NCBI GenBank assembly: GCA_963920575.1
Contig: OY986967.1
Span: 6,157,166-6,221,165 of the forward strand
Length of the DNA: 64,000 nucleotides
Source of the DNA: Narthecium ossifragum
Lineage: Eukaryota > Streptophyta > Magnoliopsida > Dioscoreales > Nartheciaceae
Direction of reading: 5' to 3'
The notes beneath the pieces were generated by a model that saw only the letters and a list, made by a program, of their open reading frames with translations, was not told where the DNA came from and searched no databases. Of the stretch, positions 22,243-33,019 are shown piece after piece (position 1 is the stretch's first letter; every line of letters starts with the position of its first letter). The translations under genes and the position numbers were made by a program.

Positions 22243-23395
22243 TCATGTGAAGAAATACATGGCCCAAATCATGGTGAAGGTATGCAAACATGCTTCATCA
22301 AAGAATAAAAAGGAGTCCGTAGCAAACAAAATATGCATAGAACTGGAAATTTTGATACGATCTTTGAGGAAGGGACGATAGGAATTGCCATGGTCTTCAC
22401 TCACAATAAGGTTCTCCTCCTCACAAAGTTCAACTAATGGGGATGATATTAAAGGTAGAATCTCAAACTGAAGCTCTAGACATGGAATATTGCTAACACC
22501 CTCATCCTCATTATGTTTATCACTAATATGCACATCATCATCATTCAACTCATCATGTAGAAGTTCAACTTGATGTTCCTGACAGGGGGTCTCACTAATA
22601 TGTTCATCCTCATTTTGATCAGTGTAAATAGACATATTATCATCATGAACAACCAACAATTTAGCATAACAACCCTCATCATCACTATCATAAAAAAAAG
22701 CTTGCTTTATAAGAATGATCGAAATACATATAAGGCCCGGAATATATGACCGGATAACATTCATCAACATCATCAACTGTATCATCAAAAGTTGGCAAAA
22801 CAGTACTTTCAGCAGCCGACAAAACATTATCAAATGCATCATGAACTGGCAAAACATCACGAGCATTATAGCATGCATCATCATCATTAGAAAGATAAGC
22901 ATCACAAGCATTGTCATCATTAACAAGAGGAATAGAATCATTCGCATAATCCTCATTCTCATAATACGAATCAGCCATGTGTGCTAGTTGTTCTATTTGT
23001 GCCTCTATTTTTTTAATTGATTGATCATTAGAGTTAACATCGCTTTTGATTTTTTCCATGTTAGCTTTGATGTCGACATTCATGTTGGCAAGTGTACTCA
23101 TGATTGTGTTCAAAGCTGAGTTAGATAGTGGTTGTGGAGGATATTGCTGATCAAAATAAGGTGCTGAATTTTGAATCGGTGTTTCTATGTTCCATGGTTG
23201 AACATTTGGAGGTAAATAACCTTGAAATTGCCAATTAGGGTTTGTATGATTTCTAAAATTCGGGTTATAATGATATGAATGTGAATTATATGTCGGATTT
23301 GAGAAACCATATGTGTCATTATTGTAAGCGGGTCCATAACTAAAAGGCAAATCGTCATTCGACATGGCACCCGTTGGCATATAAAAATTAGCCAT
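22243..23395 (-). pseudogene. NA-b gag-like/acidic ORF with one frameshift
   Basis: Starts MANFYMPTGAMSNDDLPFSY at 23395 and runs about 235 residues in one frame; an A-run near 22690 shifts it into a second frame for a further ~150 residues. Layout: Tyr/Asn-rich N-terminus (GFSNPTYNSHSYHYNPNF), WQFQGYLPP, a helical stretch IKSDVNSNDQSIKKIEAQIE ending QLAHMADSY, then an acidic half (FDDTVDDVDECYP, LNDDDVHISDKHNED) and a C-terminal LKDRIKISSSMHILF. The helical end recalls the NLE-Q-GQLA motif of Athila-type gag. Nearly full-length agreement with NA-a supports past coding function; role unknown. Confidence 0.7.
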
Positions 23396-23780
23396 GCATG
23401 CAAGATCACAAAAATAAGGACCACACCAAAGATAAGAAATACAAACAGTTGGCTGGTCCAAGAGACGACTGTCGCTGATACGTGCTTTTGTACGACTCGT
23501 AGAAGCGTCTCAAACAGCTAGATAAAATAACTCGGAGTTTAGAACAAACTTACCTGACTACACAGTCCCGATCGGTCGCTCCCGTGTCCGACCGATCGCT
23601 ATTGGCGATGGGCTACAGGTCCATCTCCGAGAAAATCAAATTTAGTAGCTATAAAAATCAGAAAAATTGTCAGAAATTCCTAAAAAGTGTAAAATAAAGA
23701 AAGGGGGAAATAAGAAAGATAAAAACCTAACTAAGAAAAGAAAACGAGTTAAGAGAAAATCAATTAGTTAACCGTCGAAA

Positions 23781-23798
23781 TCCCCGGCAACGGCACCA
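23781..23798 (-). other. NA-b primer-binding site (tRNA-Asp type)
   Basis: On the minus strand TGGTGCCGTTGCCGGGGA, one base from the tRNA-Asp complement TGGCGCCGTTGCCGGGGA, five bases inside the 5' LTR. Confidence 0.9.
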
Positions 23799-23803
23799 AA
23801 AAT

Positions 23804-25237
23804 TGATCGCTCACAAACGTCGTCGTTAAAACGTATGCAGAACGCAATTTAGAAATTTATAAACCTTTCTTTCAACACTAAATTAATAAGATAGAATAAT
23901 GGTGAAATACGGGGTCGGTTCTCAGGGAAAACTATGACTAACAAGAAACACCAGAATTAACTCTCAACACTCTAATCCTAAAGCGAAAAAAAATTGATTT
24001 GGGGTTTTTAGGAACTGATTAATAAAACTAATTAAGAAAACAATTAACGAAATTAAAATAGGTCAATGAGAGAAAACCTAGGGAGTACTCAATCCACTTT
24101 AGTTTCACTTCCTATATTCTCTAGTTATCCACTTGTTTTCTTATCTCGACATTATGGATTCACAGCTTCTTACGCCTACATGAATCCCTAAAATAATGCG
24201 ATTGTTTCCCTAAGGCATAACCTATCCAAACTTAGCATAGATTGTCTTCGAACTTAATCTGAGTACAACCTATCTTCATCTAGCATAGATTATCTCAAAG
24301 GCATACACAAAAGCAACATAAAAACCATCCTACGAATCTCTACCATCAAGCACAGCAATCAAGTAGGTCTGAATGTACGTCGAGGAACTCTGTCCCCTCA
24401 ACTCTTTATAAAATAAAACCATATTCATAGGATCATGTCTTTGAAAAGATAACAAGAATCAAACTAGAAAATACAAAGAAGCTACACTAATGCTTCATGA
24501 GATCCCTAAGTAAAGAGTTTAGCCACTCATCTTTTGGATGAGATCTATGTATTCAATGAAGAAGGTTAGGGATCCACACCGCATCTCCGTCTTCTTCTCC
24601 AATCTGAATCCCTCTTTTTCTCTCTATGGAGGCTCCTCGTTTTTCAGCCACAAAACCCTTTTTATATCTTAATTCCCGGAATTAGGGTTTTAGGATTGAG
24701 TTAGACCTCAAGTGCAACTCGGATTTTCTGGTTCAACCCTGACAGCTTCTTCCAATCGTGACTGGGTTCAACTTGTCCAGAATTTGGGAACAAGTCCAAC
24801 ACGAAAGATGTAGATTTGAAAGTCTTCTGTCCTCTCCCGAAGGGTTTACAATATTTGGACTTATCTAGAATATTTGGCGAATATTCTCCTGAGCGTCGAC
24901 GGACCAGTCTTCCAGCAGCTAAATATCTTCATCTTCTTCAAAACTGCTATCAATCCATCAGGAATCTCTGAAAGCGTCCAACATGGAAGTTGTACATCTT
25001 GATGTCTTCTAGATGTCACCCAAAGTTCAGAATATTTGGACCTAAGAATAATTTCGGGTGAATATTATGCTAACAGTCGACAGAGCTGTGTATTTCAGCA
25101 TATTGAGCCTTTTTTGTACTTTCTAACTTGAATCTTCATTAAACCTGAAATCAACTAACAAACTATCAAATACAAATACTCTAAGCCTAACAAAGGTAAA
25201 TTAAGGGGTTTAATTATGAATATTTAGTGACTCATCA
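23804..25237 (-). repeat. 5' LTR of NA-b
   Basis: A 1,434-bp LTR; in element orientation TGATGAGTCACTAAA to GTGAGCGATCA. It pairs with 18165-19622 and is flanked by TSD GGTCC at 25238-25242. Confidence 0.93.
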
Positions 25238-26415
25238 GGTCCCTGGTCACAAAAGTGATCGATCTTCCTGGAGGGAAGATCGATCCTTTTTGGCTTGACA
25301 GGGATGGAACTCCATCTTTGTTAAGAAGATCGATCTTGTAGCATGCTGTTCTTTTGTGGACTGGCTACAGTTGATAGGGTTACCACTGCAGCAATTCCTT
25401 GGCCTGTATTACCTGTTTACCACCCCGGGCCGACAGGGTGCCGAGTCCAGACCATGTTCATTATCGTCACATGTGTTGCATTCTTATTTGTTTCCCTGCG
25501 TGTACTCATAGCATGCATCTGATCGTGCATGAGCTGCATAAGGTTAGGGTGTGGGTGATCTGTGGTATCTCGGATTAGCATTAGGATTGTGGTTGGGTAG
25601 CTTGGTCCAGGTTTGAATGGTTGTGTTCAGTCGATTTCGATGATAGGCCTTGATAACTGGAACACTTGTTGATCGATGATTTAGAGGTCGTATTGGCCTC
25701 GAGCTGGGTTCTGAGGTGTAGCCGGTGTCCAATTTTCTTGTCTCTTGAGTAGAGGGTGTGCCTACTCAGCGGTGTTGTCTTCCCGCCTAGCAGTGCTGGT
25801 TTCCTGGTTGTGAGATGGCAGTGTTGGTTTCTTGCCTCGCTGAGGGTGACCTAATATGTGACCAGTTCGGCTCAAAGACCATGACTGAGGCCCCTTAGGG
25901 ACATGAGGTGGGGTTATGGGGCCCTGTGTACACCCAGGCCTTACTAGAGGGCAACACTATTGCGTTTCCCTCTTCCTTCTATGAGTCATAGTGTAGTTTC
26001 CCTGCTGAGCTTAGTTGCTCATTCCTACTTGGGCTGCGTTTTACAGGTGCATACGTTGGCTCCTCTTCGGTGGCCCCTACCGGGCAGTTGGTTGGCGGCG
26101 CCTGGCGAAGTTTGAGGAGTGATGATCTTTCTTTTTCTAGAACCCTTGTATAGTTAGCCTCCTACGGGAGTGTATAAATGTTTGTATTTGATTTCCCCTC
26201 TTCGAGGTTTTGTAGACCTGTACCCTTTTGGATTTGTAATCTGTAAATCTTGAGGTTTCTGTTAATTTTTAGAATTGTTAATTCAAGGTGTTAAATGAAT
26301 GCTTAGGGAAACCAGTAGACTAGAGGGAACCCTCGCCAAAATTTTCGTAGTTAGTTAGGTTTCGATTCGTGTCCCCCGGGCCGATTGAGCTTTCGCGGGT
26401 CGGGGCGCGACAACT

Positions 26416-26427
26416 TGGTATCAGAGT
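26416..26427 (+). other. gypsy-2 primer-binding site (initiator tRNA-Met)
   Basis: TGGTATCAGAGT, with the last base changed from the consensus C, three bases after the LTR end, as in gypsy-1. Confidence 0.8.
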
Positions 26428-26614
26428 ATAGGCTGTAGGTCCCAGGGATAGGATCAGGATTCGGTTGAGATTGAACGTGGGATGGGATAGTTATATGTCT
26501 AGAACATCCGTGCATGCTCCTTTGTGATGTGTTGTTCTTTCGTTTTCTGTTTGTGCTGCTTTGTTTTAGGGTTTCTGATGAGTAGACGCTCGTTTGTCGT
26601 TCATGATTGCGCAG

Positions 26615-27303
26615 ATGTCGGGAGCTCGAGGTCTACCTTCAGTTTTTGGTCGGGGTGGGGTACAACCCGGTCAACCCACCCGACTGAGCAGGGAGGTTCC
26701 TGTCAGGGCGGTCCGAGCTAAGCGGGCTGTGCCATCACCAGTGACGGTTTCGGAAACACAGGAGGAGGCCTTGCTCACCGAGGAGAGGATCCTCTGTCCT
26801 GTCGACGGGCATACCGCTACGGCAGTCATGATAGATTTCCAGCGGCTGAACCCGCCTAGGTTCAGTGGTGAGACTGGGGATCCGGCTAAAGCGGACGGCT
26901 GGCTCAGGGGAGTCACGCGCGTCTTGGACGCTCTCTTCGTCGAGGATGACAGGATCCGAGTCACCCTCACGATGTTTCAGTTCGACGGGGACGCCCTTGA
27001 CTGGTGGTGCACCCCCCAGCACACCGATGACGGAGGAGAGCAGCTGTGGGAGGAGTTCAGGGCGTTGTTCTTGGACGCGTACTTTCCAGAGAGCACGTGA
27101 CACTCTGTCCCGTGAGTACCAGTCCCTTCTGCAGGTACTCACTCTGTTCAGCAGTATGCCACTCGGTTCACACATCTGGTCCGTCTTGCGGGGGCAATGG
27201 CAGGAAATCCGACAGCCAGGGCACGACAGTTTGAGTGAGGACTCCAGCCAGAGATCAGACGACAGACCTGTTCCCACCGCTTCCAGACGAATACAGCAGT
27301 TCT
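26615..27303 (+). pseudogene. gypsy-2 gag, truncated
   Basis: MSGARGLPSVFGRGG begins at 26615. Unlike gypsy-1, the conserved core DFQRLNPPRFSGETGDPAKA and VTLTMFQFDGDALDWWCTP are in one frame, running to FLDAYFPEST near 27098. A frameshift follows, after which REYQSLLQ, YATRFTHLVRLAGA and LQPEIRRQT can still be read in other frames. Homology ends near 27303, before the zinc knuckle, so pol is missing. The fragment ends about 660 bp upstream of the sugar-transporter start codon. Confidence 0.85.
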
Positions 27304-27888
27304 GAACTAAACCTTAATAGTGGATGCGTAGTTACAGGACGAGAGGTGCAGGGCTACTCCACCGGCGTTCTCTACGAGAAAAAAAAAGAAAAGGATATTT
27401 TGGTCATTTCAAGCTCGATCAGAATATCGCATTTCCGAGAAAAAATTATGTTGAAATTAGCCAAATGATATTCCGGTCATTTTTATTTTTGAAGAATTTT
27501 CTTGCAGCCTATTGATCTTACAAAACGCCCGCCGTAATGAACACGTCAAAGCTTATTGGACCCATGTTTGGAACACTAACGGATTAAAACCCGAATGACA
27601 AGCTGCCCAAAGAAGAGTTTAAACTCGCCACACATGTGACATCACAGCCATTAACAAGCCCCGACGACGTGCAGTCTAAGGTGCAACCATGTGGACGTAA
27701 CGACACCCAATCTGTTCCTCTTTGAGAAGAGAGAGAAAGAGAGGGGAGAGAGAGAGGGACCGGGGGGCGGGGGTTGGCGGGACTCCAGTTTCCTATTCAT
27801 ACATAAAATACACATATCCAACTATGAACTATTAATGCATGTCAACGAAAGAGAAAGAGACAACCCGGCCCATCTCCTCCTTCCCCAA
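27304..27888 (+). promoter_or_regulatory. upstream region of the STP7-like gene
   Basis: Single-copy-looking sequence between the truncated gypsy-2 and the TATA box. It contains an A-run with AAAAGGATATTTTGG near 27383 and a GA-rich tract GAAAGAGAGGGGAGAGAGAG at 27734-27753. No ORF with support. Confidence 0.4.
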
Positions 27889-27894
27889 TATATA
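27889..27894 (+). promoter_or_regulatory. TATA box of the STP7-like gene
   Basis: TATATA in CCCAATATATACATG, 68 bp before the start codon. The implied transcription start is near 27920, with a short leader containing GAGAGAGAGGGAGGAGGG. Confidence 0.6.
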
Positions 27895-27961
27895 CATGAC
27901 CACTCTACACCCTCTTCTCCTAAGTTTTGTGAAGAATTAGACAGAGAGAGAGGGAGGAGGG

Positions 27962-30900
27962 ATGGCAGGAGGAGGGGTTCGGCCGGCGGGGGTGGCGAAG
28001 GAGAGGGCGGCGCAGTACAAGGGGAGGGTGACGCCGTTCGTGGTGTTCGCATGCATCGTCGCCGCCGTCGGAGGATCCATCTTCGGCTATGATATCGGCA
28101 TCTCCGGTAAGCAATCACACAAATCTTATCCCTACTTCGATTTCATATATTTATTTTCTATGCATTTATTTTCTCTTTTGTTTTTTGATCTGGGGAGCAA
28201 TAATAGTTCATAGTTGGGATACCCAAAGATTTGGCCCAAATCTATGCATTCCTCCTCTTGCAAGAGGGATTGGTTTCGGACACGTGGACTTTTGTGCCAA
28301 TTTCGATTTATTTTTATTTTTTTTGCCTTTTTTTGGTTATTTCCTTCGTTTTTTTGGCTGAGATTAGCAGATGCTATTGAGCTGCTCATAAAGCGAAACA
28401 AGTTGGCAGACAGATTTTAATTACAAGCCCTTTATAGGCTTTATATCAACAAGGGGAATTGGCGGCCCACATGGATAGGAAATCTGAATATTCCTGTCAA
28501 CATCGGGCCGGGACTATCCCGGCTCATTGGGCCCCCACTGTCGCAAATAGTGTGGAATATTCCAGAGAATATAAATTCATACACACATGAAAATATATAT
28601 GTGCCCATTATTTATCTGAATTTTTGAGTTCCTCTTAATGGCATCATTAGGTGATAGGTTGACTCAGTCAGGTCAAGACATTGCATTGGTCGTTAGTTGT
28701 AGCTTTAGACCTTCATCTTTGGATCCATATAACCTAACTACTGTACTCAGGCACAGGGATCTCTTTTCTTTTTTTGACAAGGCATATTTATATGCTCCGG
28801 GTCCTCCCTATAGGTGGCATCATTTGGGTGGCTTTGGGGTCGGATTTATTGAATGGCTTTGGGTGGCCCATGTAGCCACCCAATTAGGTTTTGTGTTGGA
28901 TCGGATCCTCCCACGGTCCGAATTGCACTACTCCATGGTTATATACTCCCCAGTGCAGCAGCTCCATTTTTCAGAGTCCATAAAAACTCTGGACGAGAAC
29001 TTTTACACCATCGTGCCATCTCATCAGCCTTGTCATTGCAGCTTCTCAGATCGGAATGAAAATAAACAAAACAGAGTCTAAAGTCAGACGCCTCCCCTCC
29101 CCCCCAAGGGCACAAAAGATGCCTTCTTTTACTCACTTTCATGGTTCATGTTTTCGGATCTATTTTTATATAGATAGGACTTCTGGGCAATGTACCTTAC
29201 CAATCCGAGAATGTATGATGCTTGATGCACAACAATAACAAACACATAGTTTGGTCGTCTTGGAATATAATGTACTTGAATCCCCTTAATGGCTTAATAA
29301 TGTGCTTCATAGAAAAACCTTTACCAAAATTGGATTTAATTCTATTAACCGAGTATTTTCATGAAGATTGAATTGGCCCAATTTACCAAAATTGGCTTAA
29401 AACATTGGATTTTTGCATTGCGATGTACGACGGGGATCCTTTAGAACTCCTCCTCCTTATTGACTTCAACATTTCCCAGGGGGGGTTACATCCATGGATC
29501 CATTCCTGAAGAAGTTCTTTCCGGTGGTGTATCGGAAGAAGAACACTGGCAATCAAAACAACTACTGCAGGTACAATAACCAAGGTCTCTCCGCATTCAC
29601 CTCCTCTCTTTACCTCGCCGGCCTCGTAGCATCGCTCGTCGCCTCTCCGGTCACTCGCAAGTACGGTCGTCGTGCCAGCATTATATGCGGCGGCGTTTGC
29701 TTCCTCATCGGAGCGACACTCAATGCCGCTGCCGAGAACCTGATCATGCTGATCCTAGGCCGTATCATGCTCGGCTGCGGTATCGGCTTCGGAAACCAGG
29801 TACCAATCATATGCAAACATTACCTGTGTCTATACTTTTTTCTTTTCTTTTCTTTTCTTTTCTTTTTTTGACAAAGTGAGCCCAAAGGCTAGTGAAAAAC
29901 GACGAAACCCAACAACATCCTCAATCGAAAAACCGGAGGGGGGGGGGACACCCTGATCTCTGAGCCAAAAACACCTATTAGGACACACCCACTTGCTTCA
30001 GCGACTTGCAACTGATTCATTCTCTTCCTTGCAATCATTCTAAGTTGAAAACAAATTGCACAATTCATGTCATAACTATGTAACAACAACATAATTCGAA
30101 TTCGAATGATTAAAATCATTACACAATTGACGACTTAATGTTATCAGAATTGAGATCGAGAGTTTGAATCCTCTGTCGAAATGATAGTAGCTACTTTACT
30201 TGCATGTCTACTTGTTTTCCCAACACGTTTGAAGTTGTTTAATTGACACTAGTCAACAATTGGTCTTGCAAGGCTGTTCCTCTTTACCTGTCGGAGATGG
30301 CGCCGGCACATCTCCGGGGAGGCCTCAACATGATGTTTCAGCTCGCGACGACCCTCGGTATCTTCTCTGCAAACATGATCAACTACGGCACCCAGAAGAT
30401 CAATCCATGGGGGTGGAGGCTCTCACTAGGCCTCGCCGCCTTCCCTGCCTTCTTGATGACGGTAGGAGGGCTCTTCCTCCCTGAAACACCCAACAGCCTC
30501 ATTGAACAAGGATTGACGGACAAAGGCCAACAAGTTTTACAACGGATCAGAGGCACTCGCGAGGTAGAAGCCGAGTTCCAGGACATGATTGAGGCAAGCG
30601 AGCTCGCCAACACTATTGACCACCCCTTCATGAACATCCTTGAGCCGAGGAACCGTCCGCAGCTCGTGATGGCCATCTTCATGCCAACGTTTCAGATCCT
30701 CACCGGCATCAACTCCATCCTCTTCTACGCCCCGATCCTCTTCCAAAGCATGGGCTTTGGCGGCAATGCTTCCCTCTACTCCTCGGTCCTGACCGGAGCT
30801 GTTCTCTGCTTGTCTACAATCGTGTCCATTGCCACCGTCGACCGATGGGGCCGTCGAGCTCTATTAATAGGCGGTGGAATTCAGATGATCATTTGCCAGG

Positions 30901-31407
30901 TAAATCTGATAAACAAATAAGTACTCAAAGGTTAAAGTTTCAGTACGAAAGTTTCAAGCTGCTTGTTATCTACTGAAACAGGTTATAGTGGCGATCATCC
31001 TAGGCATCAAATTAGGCACTGACAAGCAGCTCTCCAAGGAGTTTTCCGTCGTCGTCGTCGTCGTCATCTGCCTCTTTGTCGCGGCCTTTGGGTGGTCGTG
31101 GGGGCCTCTGGGATGGACGGTGCCGAGCGAGATCTTCCCTCTGGAAACACGGTCGGCCGGGCAGAGTATCACGGTCTCTGTCAACCTCTTCTTCACCTTC
31201 GTCATCGCCCAGTCGTTCCTCACTCTTCTCTGCTCGTTTAAGTATGGCATTTTCCTCTTCTTTGCTGGCTGGATCACTGTTATGACTGTCTTTGTATACA
31301 TCTTCCTGCCGGAGACCAAAGGAGTTCCAATTGAGGAGATGGTGCTGCTGTGGAGGAAGCACTGGTTCTGGAACAGAGTGATGCCACCTCTTGGCATCGT
31401 AGAGTGA
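27962..31407 (+). CDS. STP7: STP7-like monosaccharide/H+ symporter, four exons
   Basis: Exons 27962-28106, 29480-29799, 30273-30899 and 30982-31407, all GT-AG, encode 505 residues, the usual STP length. STP proteins are 12-helix plasma-membrane H+/monosaccharide symporters of the major facilitator superfamily. Visible landmarks: [10 protein letters not shown] (41-50), RKYGRR (108-113), [15 protein letters not shown] (158-172), LPETPNSL (224-231), FQILTGIN (295-302), DRWGRR (345-350) and [10 protein letters not shown] (474-483). Cys78 (NYC) and Cys448 (LLC) match the pair that closes the extracellular lid in plant STPs. The N-terminus [20 protein letters not shown] and the ending match Arabidopsis STP7, a reported pentose transporter, better than other STPs; substrate specificity here is inferred. 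The ATG fits a start just after a short leader. No breaks are seen; it appears intact. Confidence 0.93.
28107..29479 (+). other. intron 1 of the STP7-like gene
   Basis: A 1,373-bp intron starting GTAAGC and ending CCCAG. It includes a 147-aa open frame (28638-29081) with no recognised domain and a T-rich run TCTTTTCTTTTTTTGAC near 28762 like a reversed retroposon tail. Probably TE-derived. Confidence 0.5.
29838..29980 (-). repeat. TTTTC microsatellite and retroposon-like tail in intron 2
   Basis: (TTTTC)n at 29838-29868 followed by TTTTTGACAAAGTGAGCCC. Read on the minus strand this is a GC-containing body ending GTCAAAAAAAGAAAAG, like the 3' tail of a SINE or LINE. A G-run lies at 29937-29948. 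Too short to assign a family. Confidence 0.35.
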
Positions 31408-31876
31408 TAGAGGAGCACCTCATGTCTGGGAGTTGAACTGAGTATTTGTTCTTTTAATGTACTTTTCTTTTAAGCACATAATAGTTGATCAAGATATTTC
31501 CCAAGTTTTCTGCAAATTTATGATGTTTTCTTTGCATTAAAACTTACGAGCATGAATTTTAGTCACTAATATTAGAATATATCAACTCTGTCCAATCACC
31601 ATCATTTCACAAAAAAAAATTAACTGATGAGAAAAAAGTATTAATTACTTTTAAGTATATTCTAACACTGAGCACATCTGGTTATAAAATCCTAAACTAA
31701 TCTACTTTCGTGAAGTATTATGTTAACTCCTCCAACTAATATCCAACAATTGTCTTAACCAAAGTTTATGGTGCAAAAGCCTTTGGGAGCACACTGTCCT
31801 GATAATAAAACCACCACACCTAAACAAAATTTGACTTGTCCTGAAATGGACTACAAATATCTTGCTGAACAAACAC
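31408..31876 (+). other. 3' flank of the STP7-like gene
   Basis: AT-rich sequence after the stop codon, including the presumed 3' UTR; possible polyadenylation context around GCATTAAAAC at 31536. No further gene is visible before the hAT-type element. Confidence 0.4.
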
Positions 31877-32967
31877 CAGGGGCGAAGCCGGAAAATTTTA
31901 TCTGGGAGCATAATGTACCTAAGTACATATTTCTTAAGACTCCATCAAATACAAATATATTTAACAGTAACAATATTTATAAAAAATCATAAATTATACA
32001 AAAGTATAGACTAATTACAAGACTATGCGAGTAAAATGTAATTAACTGACCTCAAAAAGTTTTCCTTCAAGAATCCAAATGTCGACAACATGCTACTATC
32101 TACACATAGAAAAATATGTCATCAAATAATGATAATATAAATACTTTAAAAAAGTAAAACCAATAGAATAAATATTTCTTTACATAAAAATTACCTTTTA
32201 TAATTACAAATCTATCCATAATGGATTGTTTAAAGTAGAAGAAAATTTTTAAGTGAGATAGATATCACAATTGATCTAAAAGACATCTTAATTAATAGAC
32301 AATCAAGAAAATTAAAAGCATCGATGATAAAAACCAAATAAATCATACAAACGAATCCACCAAAGCTACTAATCCAAACAACATTGCCGACAATACTATG
32401 GAGGTGGAAGATAATTTAATCAGTTAAGGTTTGGCCTATCATGAACTAAATAAAGCACAATTGATAGTTGTGGTTCATATGGTCTAGAGATCAACATAAG
32501 AAAAGATTTAATGCTTGAAGTATCCCTTACTAGAAACTATGGAGGTGGAGATGTTGAAATCTACAACTCAATTGATGGGGGGCTTGAATAGTTGCATTTG
32601 CAATTGGCACTTGGCAACTGCCCCCCTTGCCCATGCGTATGCATCTTAGAAAATAGAAACATAGAATAGGTTTTAACCTAATGGGTCGGATCTAGGTTTG
32701 GATCCGACCCAGATCCAAAAATTAAAGTAAACCTACTCCTATAAGGCTATGTTTCATACTACTAGGATGGCATCCATTATACTCTGCCTATATAAGTACA
32801 GTCTCCAAATAGAATCATCCAATGGAAGAAGTCCACTATGATGGCACTGTGGTTTAAATAATAATAATAATAAATCCACTCGTTACACATTACACAAGAT
32901 GAAGAGGAAGTTTTCTGAAAATCCAGGGGGGTGTGCCCCCCCTTGCCCCTTGATAGCTTCGCCCCTG
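31877..32967. mobile_element. non-autonomous hAT-type DNA transposon
   Basis: A 1,091-bp element with perfect 12-bp terminal inverted repeats CAGGGGCGAAGC...GCTTCGCCCCTG, flanked by the perfect 8-bp duplication ACAAACAC (31869-31876 and 32968-32975). An 8-bp TSD with CAGGG ends is diagnostic of hAT. The interior is AT-rich with an (AAT)n run near 32858 and no transposase, so it depends on an autonomous partner. Confidence 0.92.
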
Positions 32968-33019
32968 ACAAACACCGAACATACATATAGTATGAGGCAA
33001 TAAACAAGATAGCAGCGCC

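Larger units (their letters stand above)
18165..25237 (-). mobile_element. non-autonomous Athila/Tat-like LTR retrotransposon, copy NA-b
   Basis: A 7,073-bp element on the minus strand with exact TSD GGTCC (18160-18164 and 25238-25242). In element orientation: 5' LTR 25237-23804, tRNA-Asp-type PBS 23798-23781, one ORF 23395-22243 with one slip, stem-loop and GGGAGGCAACCC motif, GC-rich block, AT-rich non-coding region with a duplicated module, polypurine tract, 3' LTR 19622-18165. No pol domain is found. Same family as NA-a but without further insertions. Confidence 0.95.
14898..26412 (+). repeat. LTR shared by gypsy-1 (3') and gypsy-2 (5'), interrupted twice
   Basis: LTR sequence lies at 14898-14916, 17438-18164 and 25243-26412, about 1.92 kb in total, from TGTGAAGACATG to GGCGCGACA. 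Its end equals the gypsy-1 5' LTR end at 1225, and it is followed at once by the gypsy-2 primer site and gag. Two insertions with perfect TSDs split it: a solo LTR (TSD CCTCT) and the minus-strand NA-b (TSD GGTCC). A TATA box TATAAA is at 17713-17718. One LTR serving two internal regions implies a recombinant tandem LTR-INT-LTR-INT element. Confidence 0.8.

Noticed and set aside
22715..22987. Ile-rich plus-strand ORF (90 aa)
   Set aside because: Antisense shadow of the acidic NA-b ORF; the Asp GAT codons read as ATC on the other strand.
28638..29081. 147-aa ORF as a separate gene
   Set aside because: Lies inside STP7-like intron 1, with no domain, no promoter evidence and odd composition; treated as intron/TE sequence.
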